A stretch of DNA of 19,291 bases from Sulfurimonas sp. GTDB taxonomy: Bacteria > Campylobacterota > Campylobacteria > Campylobacterales > Sulfurimonadaceae. Each line of letters starts with the position of its first letter. Position 1 is the first letter of the stretch. Shown here piece by piece: positions 14,758 to 19,291 of the stretch. The position numbers and the translations under genes are program-made. The notes below the pieces were generated by a model. The model had not been told where the DNA came from, made no database searches, and was given only the letters and a program-made list of their open reading frames with translations. Where the stretch lies: the NCBI GenBank assembly GCA_022712775.1, contig JAFLJZ010000013.1, positions 1 to 19,291 of the forward strand. The letters are read 5' to 3'.

Positions 14758-15204
14758 TTACTTAGCTCCTAATAATCCACTACCTTTGATAGCTGTTGAG
14801 CGATCAAGTGCATAGATTCTTTTTGAATTTTTTAAATCGTATTTCCAGATGGGTGCAGAGGCTTTAAAGTCTTCAACAAACTCATCTATAAACTCTAAGG
14901 CTACTCTTCTTTTTGGTGAAAAAACACAGGCTATGTATGAGCTTTCATGCAGAAAGACATCCCCACGGGAGTGTGCCATTTTTATAATCGCATTTTTAGC
15001 TTTAGCTTTTTCTTGCCATGAAGCAAACCATTTTTCAAGTATAGGCTCATAAATATCAAAACTAAGACCATCAATTCCGTCTTCATCACGAATAGTTCCG
15101 ATAAAAGGGATAAATGCTCCGTAGTTACTTTTAGATTCTTCTTCGTACCAAGTTTTTATAATCTTGGGTACATCAAGTCCTCCATCGAAAAGCTTTAACA
15201 TCAT
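14758..15204 (-). CDS. moaE: Molybdopterin synthase catalytic subunit
   Basis: With MoaD it converts cyclic pyranopterin monophosphate to molybdopterin by adding two sulfurs. 148 residues. GAFIPFIGTIRDEDG carries Arg39; SFDIYEP is the strand that in E. coli reads LEHYP; HSRGDVFLHESSYIACV (78-94) is the family core. KASAPIWK supplies Lys114 and Lys121, which correspond to the two active-site lysines of E. coli MoaE. The usual HR pair before the long helix reads KR here (98-99). Two ATGs in tandem (15204 and 15201) could start it; the first directly abuts the moaD stop. Identification is secure despite the divergence. Confidence 0.93.
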   Translation of the reverse strand: MMLKLFDGGLDVPKIIKTWYEEESKSNYGAFIPFIGTIRDEDGIDGLSFDIYEPILEKWFASWQEKAKAKNAIIKMAHSRGDVFLHESSYIACVFSPKRRVALEFIDEFVEDFKASAPIWKYDLKNSKRIYALDRSTAIKGSGLLGAK

Positions 15205-15426
15205 TTAACCACCACAAACGGGAGGAAGCATTGAAACCTTATCTCCATCTTTAAGCGGAAAATCAAGTGAAGATACAAGCGTATCATTGACAGCTACAGC
15301 CGAGTTAGCTAACCATTCTGCCATCTCTGGAGTTTTTTGTAGTAAAGTTGCAAGTTCACTTAGGTTAGTTATATCTAACTCTAAAGCATCTTTTTGGATA
15401 GGTCCTAAAAATTCTACTCTAATCAT
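15205..15426 (-). CDS. moaD: Molybdopterin synthase sulfur-carrier subunit
   Basis: A 73-residue ubiquitin-like protein ending in Cys-Gly-Gly, the tail that is adenylylated and thiocarboxylated before giving sulfur to the pterin. The fold markers are IRVEFLGPIQ (first strand), LSELATLLQK (helix), SAVAVNDTLV, and LKDGDKVSMLPPVCGG at the end. The start ATG 15426 has AGGAGA (15432-15437) and an extended -10 box at 15454-15459, so it heads the moaD-moaE-moeA-unknown operon. The activating enzyme MoeB and the early genes moaA and moaC are not in the window. Confidence 0.95.
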   Translation of the reverse strand: MIRVEFLGPIQKDALELDITNLSELATLLQKTPEMAEWLANSAVAVNDTLVSSLDFPLKDGDKVSMLPPVCGG

Positions 15427-15453
15427 GAAGTATCTCCTATAGATATTACTGCG

Positions 15454-15459
15454 ATTATA
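15454..15459 (-). promoter_or_regulatory. Extended -10 promoter box for the moaD operon
   Basis: The minus strand reads TGA-TATAAT, 28 nt from the moaD ATG. It is only 21 nt from the -10 box of the diverging mqnA promoter. Confidence 0.75.
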
Positions 15460-15480
15460 TCAAAGATAAGTTAAGCAGTG

Positions 15481-15486
15481 TATAAT
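15481..15486 (+). promoter_or_regulatory. -10 promoter box for mqnA
   Basis: TATAAT lies 37 nt before the GTG start of mqnA. Its upstream element (about 15455-15465) would overlap the -10 box of the moaD promoter. Confidence 0.65.
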
Positions 15487-15523
15487 TTCATAATTATAGT
15501 CTTTGAGTTAAGAAGGTGTCTGT

Positions 15524-16171
15524 GTGATTTTTGGAAAAATTGTGTATCTAAATCTTTTACCATTTCATGTTTTTATGAAACGTTTTACGAAAAGTTCGCA
15601 GCAAAGTATGAGTATGGAGTACAAAAAAGGCGTACCTTCTCTTATAAACAAAAAATTTATCTCTCGTCGTGTTGATGCTGCTTTTATCTCAAGCGTTGGT
15701 GCGAAAAAATACAAAAATCTCCATCTTGGAATCATTGCTAAAAAAGAAGTTTGCAGTGTTATTGTTATTCCTCAAGAACATGATGAATTAGATGAAGAAT
15801 CAGCAACTTCAAATGTTTTAGCAAATGTATTAAACATCAAAGGTAAGGTTCTTATAGGGGATAAGGCATTGAAATATGCATTAAAATCAGATGATTATAT
15901 TGATTTAGCACAGGAGTGGAATCGTCGATATAATTTACCCTTTGTTTTTGCCATTCTTTGTTTTCATTCAGATAAAAATACCTATATGGCTATAGAGAAA
16001 CAATTTTTAAGACAAAAAATTAAAATCCCATATTATCTCTTACAAAAGGCCTCGTTAAGAACAGATATTAATTCTGCAGATATTTTAAAATATTTAGAAC
16101 TCATCACGTATAGACTTGATTCTAAAGCAACAAAGGGTTTGGCAAAGTTTTATTCGCTTATTAATAATTAA
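15524..16171 (+). CDS. mqnA: Chorismate dehydratase of the futalosine menaquinone pathway
   Basis: First enzyme of futalosine-route menaquinone synthesis, removing water from chorismate to give 3-[(1-carboxyvinyl)oxy]benzoate. The opening IFGKIVYLNLLPFHVFMK is the strong family mark, followed by FISRRVDAAFISSVGAKK and NVLNIKGKVLIGDKALKYAL, and a WNRRYNLPFVFAILCF strand typical of the MqnA/MqnD periplasmic-binding-like fold. At 215 residues it is short compared with about 280 in many bacteria, but my impression is that Campylobacterota members are short. The start is GTG 15524 with AAGAAGG about 8 nt upstream; no in-frame ATG would keep the conserved N-terminus. It stands alone in its direction and diverges from the moaD operon. 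Confidence 0.92.
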   Translation: MIFGKIVYLNLLPFHVFMKRFTKSSQQSMSMEYKKGVPSLINKKFISRRVDAAFISSVGAKKYKNLHLGIIAKKEVCSVIVIPQEHDELDEESATSNVLANVLNIKGKVLIGDKALKYALKSDDYIDLAQEWNRRYNLPFVFAILCFHSDKNTYMAIEKQFLRQKIKIPYYLLQKASLRTDINSADILKYLELITYRLDSKATKGLAKFYSLINN

Positions 16172-16184
16172 AGATTATATATGA

Positions 16185-16190
16185 TATAAT
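16185..16190 (+). promoter_or_regulatory. Extended -10 promoter box for the two-gene envelope module
   Basis: TGA-TATAAT is a perfect extended -10, 33 nt before ATG 16223. No convincing -35 box or clear ribosome site is visible (only AAAG/TAAG near 16209-16215). Confidence 0.75.
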
Positions 16191-16222
16191 TGTAAAAAAT
16201 AATTATTAAAGTTAAGATATAT

Positions 16223-16576
16223 ATGAATAAACTGATTACAATTTTTACTCTCTCTTTTTTGGTAGTAAATTTTCTTTACGCAGATAGCCTGTTCAAAAGT
16301 GGTGGAAAAAAATTATTTAAATCGATTGAAGAGACAGTAAAATCTACAGCAGATATTGTAACAAATAATCAAGACTATTCTGATTTGAGTGAAGAAAATT
16401 TGGTAAAATTAACACCCCAGCAAAGAAAAGAATTTTTACAAAAGCAATTTATTTCCCAAGAAGATTTACAAGAGATGGGAGATGTTCAAAAAGAAGAAAT
16501 AAACATCGAAATAGAAGCGATACAGTTTTTCGAAACGCTAAACCCTGAAGTTTCTAAACCAATAGATATAGAGTAG
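16223..16576 (+). CDS. Small secreted protein of unknown function
   Basis: 117 residues, not recognised. It starts with a clear signal peptide (MNKLITIFTLSFLVVNFLYA, cut near YA-D21). The mature part is about 97 residues, charged and predicted helical (KLFKSIEETVKSTADIV, then LTPQQRKEFLQKQF), without cysteines, and ends in an acidic tail. It should sit in the periplasm. It is 2 nt from the next gene, a large membrane protein, so the two are made together and may form a complex. A good promoter lies just upstream. No known family comes to mind. Confidence 0.75.
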   Translation: MNKLITIFTLSFLVVNFLYADSLFKSGGKKLFKSIEETVKSTADIVTNNQDYSDLSEENLVKLTPQQRKEFLQKQFISQEDLQEMGDVQKEEINIEIEAIQFFETLNPEVSKPIDIE

Positions 16577-16578
16577 TT

Positions 16579-18405
16579 TTGAATACTACAGTTTCAAGAA
16601 TTAAATACCCTTTATTTTTATTTATTGGGGTTATACTTTTTAAACTTGGATACATCGTTGTAGAGAGTTACTATAATTACTATGTATTAACGATAACAAC
16701 AGGGGCCTCTTTAACCAAAGAAACACTTGATGCATTAAACACAAATGGTCACTTGATTTCTGCTACAGGTATCACCCTTCTTTTATTTCCGTTTCTTTAC
16801 TTTATCTCAAATAGGCTTTCTTCGGAGAGTACCTATATAGTTCTTGTATTTTTAAGTGTTGTAACTTTTTCTATATCCTACCAAAGTTTGAATGCTGTTG
16901 TAGATAAAATAGTCGAAGAGAACAAAGAAAAAAGACATGATGCCTACTATGTAAATGTTTTTAAATACGGAGTCTTAAACAATATCTTTGTTTATGATTC
17001 TTTTGTTGATAGTAAAAAGATTCAAACAAATAGCATCGATGTCAATGACAGAATTTTACTCACAAATACTTTTTTACTTCTTCATGCTGATGAAAAACTC
17101 ATTAGTAAACTAAAAGAGAGAGGTAAAGCAAAAGTAGCAGACTTGTATATAAGTCAAAATCTTCAAGAGGACTTCACTCGTAAAAAAGAGCTGTATAAAC
17201 AAGCTTCTATTGACATTAGTCATTTATGGAATGAAATAAATAAAAACAAGATAAAAATTAGAGATGAACTCGCACAGTTAGAATTTCAAGAGATGAATGA
17301 AGCATATATATTACTTGTAGAAGGTTTAAAAAAAGCGTATTATGATTACGCAAGTGGCTGGAAAACTGTTAATGAAAAAATAGCCTATTATACAATAGAT
17401 TCTAAGGTGCAAAAATTACAAAAAGATTTAAAAAAATACTTTAGATATAAAAGATTTCCAGGTATGAAGAGAAAATATAAAAAGAAAATAGTATCTTATT
17501 TTGGACATTATATAGAACCAAATGACTGGAAAGATGCAAATGGAAATGTAAGTGAAGAACATGTTAAAACAATTATTATTAGAGAAATCATGCTCAAAGT
17601 TGATGACAAATTAAAAAATCTACCTGAGAATATGAATGTAGAAGGATTTATGTATCACTATGAGACAAGATATTCTGTTATGAGTAAACTTAAAGAAAAA
17701 GATATATTAGTTCCTTATGAATTCGATTATTCTCTTAAAGAATTCAAGAAGTATTTTAAAATTATGTCTTCAAAAAAATATGAATTTGCCTATGATAAAT
17801 TTTATACAAAGCTTGAAGAAAAGATAGGGGAAAATGATATTAAACTGAGTATGGACTTCAAAGAATTTCTTCATAGTGACTACATAGTATCACAACTTAA
17901 GTCGCGATTAGAAACAGAGGATAAAGAACAAATACAAAATATTTTAGATGCACTTTATACAAAAGATTTAGCAAATTTTAGAGCAATGGTGTATTTACCT
18001 GTAATTAAAGACAAAATAGAAGCGATGAATTTTAAAGAAGAAGATTTCAAGGACTGTGAAAAAGCTGCGATATATGGAGAAGATGCGATAAAACTACTCT
18101 ATATTCCACCTTTTGCTTTATCAATCTCTATGATAGCCTTACTTTTAAATATTATCACAGTATTTGGGATGTTGATGACTTTATTTCGTGTTTCACATAC
18201 TGTAGCAGATAGTCTCAAGATAGTTTTAGTAACCTTGATGATTGTTGGACCGCTTTATTATAAAGCAGAGACAGTTAACAACCATCTCTTAAATCAGACA
18301 ACACCTAAGGCAAAGGTATATATAAACTTTTTAGCATGGATATCTTACTATGAAAAGCAAAACTCTCTCTTGCATGAAAGCAATATTTTACCTAAATTCG
18401 AGTAG
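16579..18405 (+). CDS. Large polytopic membrane protein with a long soluble helical domain, unknown function
   Basis: 608 residues, not recognised. Hydrophobic segments lie at about 10-32, 60-77, 85-105, 508-535 and 546-561. Between the third and fourth is a soluble domain of about 400 residues, rich in Lys, Glu and Tyr, largely helical and coiled-coil-like (for example KELYKQASIDISHLWNEI and KKYFRYKRFPGMKRK). Five segments with a basic N-terminus inside would place the large domain in the periplasm, where the partner 117-residue protein should be. There is only one cysteine (Cys493) and no kinase, nucleotidyl cyclase or peptidase motif. The start is TTG 16579, the only start before the first membrane segment, with a weak GAG ribosome site. 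The stop lies inside the opposing malic enzyme gene (14-nt overlap). Confidence 0.8.
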   Translation: MNTTVSRIKYPLFLFIGVILFKLGYIVVESYYNYYVLTITTGASLTKETLDALNTNGHLISATGITLLLFPFLYFISNRLSSESTYIVLVFLSVVTFSISYQSLNAVVDKIVEENKEKRHDAYYVNVFKYGVLNNIFVYDSFVDSKKIQTNSIDVNDRILLTNTFLLLHADEKLISKLKERGKAKVADLYISQNLQEDFTRKKELYKQASIDISHLWNEINKNKIKIRDELAQLEFQEMNEAYILLVEGLKKAYYDYASGWKTVNEKIAYYTIDSKVQKLQKDLKKYFRYKRFPGMKRKYKKKIVSYFGHYIEPNDWKDANGNVSEEHVKTIIIREIMLKVDDKLKNLPENMNVEGFMYHYETRYSVMSKLKEKDILVPYEFDYSLKEFKKYFKIMSSKKYEFAYDKFYTKLEEKIGENDIKLSMDFKEFLHSDYIVSQLKSRLETEDKEQIQNILDALYTKDLANFRAMVYLPVIKDKIEAMNFKEEDFKDCEKAAIYGEDAIKLLYIPPFALSISMIALLLNIITVFGMLMTLFRVSHTVADSLKIVLVTLMIVGPLYYKAETVNNHLLNQTTPKAKVYINFLAWISYYEKQNSLLHESNILPKFE

Positions 18406-19291
18406 CCAACTCTTTTCTATACGCCTCTAAATCAAAGTCTTTCATTTGCGATGAACCTGATTCTATAGCAGCTAAGGCTACTGCACTTGAGACTTCAACA
18501 ATAAGCCTTTTATCAAAAGGTTTTGGAATAATGTAATCTCTTCCAAATTCTAGTTTTTTTCCATAAATTTCATTGAGGTACTCTGGAACTTCTTTTTGTG
18601 CTAATTCTGCTAAAGCATACGCCGCTGCTATTTTCATTTCTATATTAATTTCCCTTGCTTTTACATCCATTGCACCTCTAAAGATAAAAGGAAAACCTAA
18701 AACATTGTTCACTTGGTTGTCAAAGTCACTTCGTCCTGTTGCAACTATAGCATCTGGGCGAGCACGAAGTACATCATCTGGGAATACTTCTGGGGTTGGA
18801 TTTGAGAGAGCAAACACGATAGGGTCTTCGCTCATAGTTTTAATATCTTCTACACTAAAAGTACCAGGACGAGAGAGACCAAGTACTACATCGGCATGTT
18901 CAAACACCTCTGCATGCGTCATATAAGGATGATTTGCAAATTCTCTTTTAAAATCATTTAAATCACTTCGTCCACTATGAACGACACCTTTAGAATCTAT
19001 CATATAAAGATTTTTTACACCAAGGTGACGGTAAAGTCGTGCACATGCAATTGCAGCACCTCCTGCACCCACAACAACTACTTTTAGCGTTTCTAAATTT
19101 CTGCCTACAATCTTACAAGCATTGATAATTGCCGCACTTGAAATGACAGCAGTTCCATGTTGGTCATCATGCATAACTGGAATATCAAGTTCTTCTACGA
19201 GACGTCTTTCAATCTCAAAACACTCTGGTGCTTTTATATCTTCAAGATTTATTCCACCAAAAGTAGGTGCTATTGCCATAACAGTATTGCA
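18392..19291 (-). CDS. Malic enzyme, C-terminal two thirds (start lies beyond the window)
   Basis: Oxidative decarboxylation of malate to pyruvate with NAD(P). The frame is open to the right edge (four codons precede the first Met), so the N-terminal part is missing. Visible are APTFGGINLEDI and IPVMHDDQHGTAVI, carrying the acidic metal-binding residues; the dinucleotide site VVVGAGGAAIACARL (about residues 67-81 of the visible part); FALSNPTPEVFPDD; and ATGRSDFDNQVNNVLGFPFIFRGAMDV, all highly conserved. The length of the remainder fits the short bacterial form of about 400-430 residues, without a phosphotransacetylase-like extension, since it stops soon after the FDLEAYRKELATRI tail. Whether it prefers NAD or NADP is not decidable here. 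Confidence 0.95.
   Translation of the reverse strand, partial: CNTVMAIAPTFGGINLEDIKAPECFEIERRLVEELDIPVMHDDQHGTAVISSAAIINACKIVGRNLETLKVVVVGAGGAAIACARLYRHLGVKNLYMIDSKGVVHSGRSDLNDFKREFANHPYMTHAEVFEHADVVLGLSRPGTFSVEDIKTMSEDPIVFALSNPTPEVFPDDVLRARPDAIVATGRSDFDNQVNNVLGFPFIFRGAMDVKAREINIEMKIAAAYALAELAQKEVPEYLNEIYGKKLEFGRDYIIPKPFDKRLIVEVSSAVALAAIESGSSQMKDFDLEAYRKELATRI

Noticed and set aside
15478..15675. Alternative frame overlapping the start of mqnA
   Set aside because: It overlaps the conserved N-terminus of MqnA in another frame and matches nothing.
18392..19279. Met at 19279 as the true start of the malic enzyme
   Set aside because: The frame continues to the edge (reads Cys-Asn-Thr-Val before this Met), and this Met lies in the middle of a conserved family segment.
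1..19291. CRISPR array, prophage, insertion sequence, tRNA or rRNA gene
   Set aside because: No regular direct repeats, no transposase or integrase, and no tRNA- or rRNA-like sequence seen by eye on either strand.

Overview
The window looks like chromosome from an AT-rich member of the Campylobacterota, most like Sulfurimonas or its relatives. The reasons are the gene neighbourhoods (NifU-like, TPR-like and murE in a row; panD, ybaB and a PDZ protein in a row), menaquinone synthesis by the futalosine route (mqnA), kinases with an HQWRQP-type phosphoacceptor motif, and promoters of the TGnTATAAT type with no clear -35 box. The genus is inferred, not proven.

Layout. 1-293 is the 3' end of rplQ, closing a ribosomal protein operon. 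A palindromic repeat of about 115 bp follows (305-421). 470-3972 (+) holds an aldo/keto reductase, a NifU-type Fe-S scaffold protein, a TPR-like protein and murE. 10257-3969 (-) is a tight six-gene run: secreted serine hydrolase, two periplasmic solute-binding proteins, a membrane histidine kinase, a single-domain response regulator, and a REC/HD-GYP protein that ends in a decayed GGDEF domain. A Fur-like palindrome lies just upstream. 10428-12490 (+) is a [2Fe-2S] thioredoxin-like ferredoxin, panD, ybaB and a secreted double-PDZ protein. 12929-12534 (-) is a lone small membrane protein. 15426-13005 (-) is a molybdenum cofactor operon: moaD, moaE, moeA and an unknown protein. mqnA (15524-16171, +) diverges from it across a very short promoter region. 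16223-18405 (+) is a two-gene unknown envelope module. A malic enzyme (-) runs off the right edge.

How the genes fit together. The housekeeping parts cover translation, Fe-S assembly, peptidoglycan precursor synthesis, pantothenate, molybdenum cofactor and menaquinone, as expected of a respiratory bacterium. The accessory part is the 6.3-kb sensory cassette. It looks like a complete route from periplasmic ligand capture to kinase to two receivers to cyclic-di-GMP breakdown. As I recall gene order in Campylobacter jejuni, murE lies directly beside ybaB and the PDZ gene, so this cassette would sit inside an otherwise conserved block. The sensory cassette and the unknown envelope pair at 16223-18405 are the most interesting parts. 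No CRISPR array, prophage, transposase, tRNA or rRNA gene was seen.
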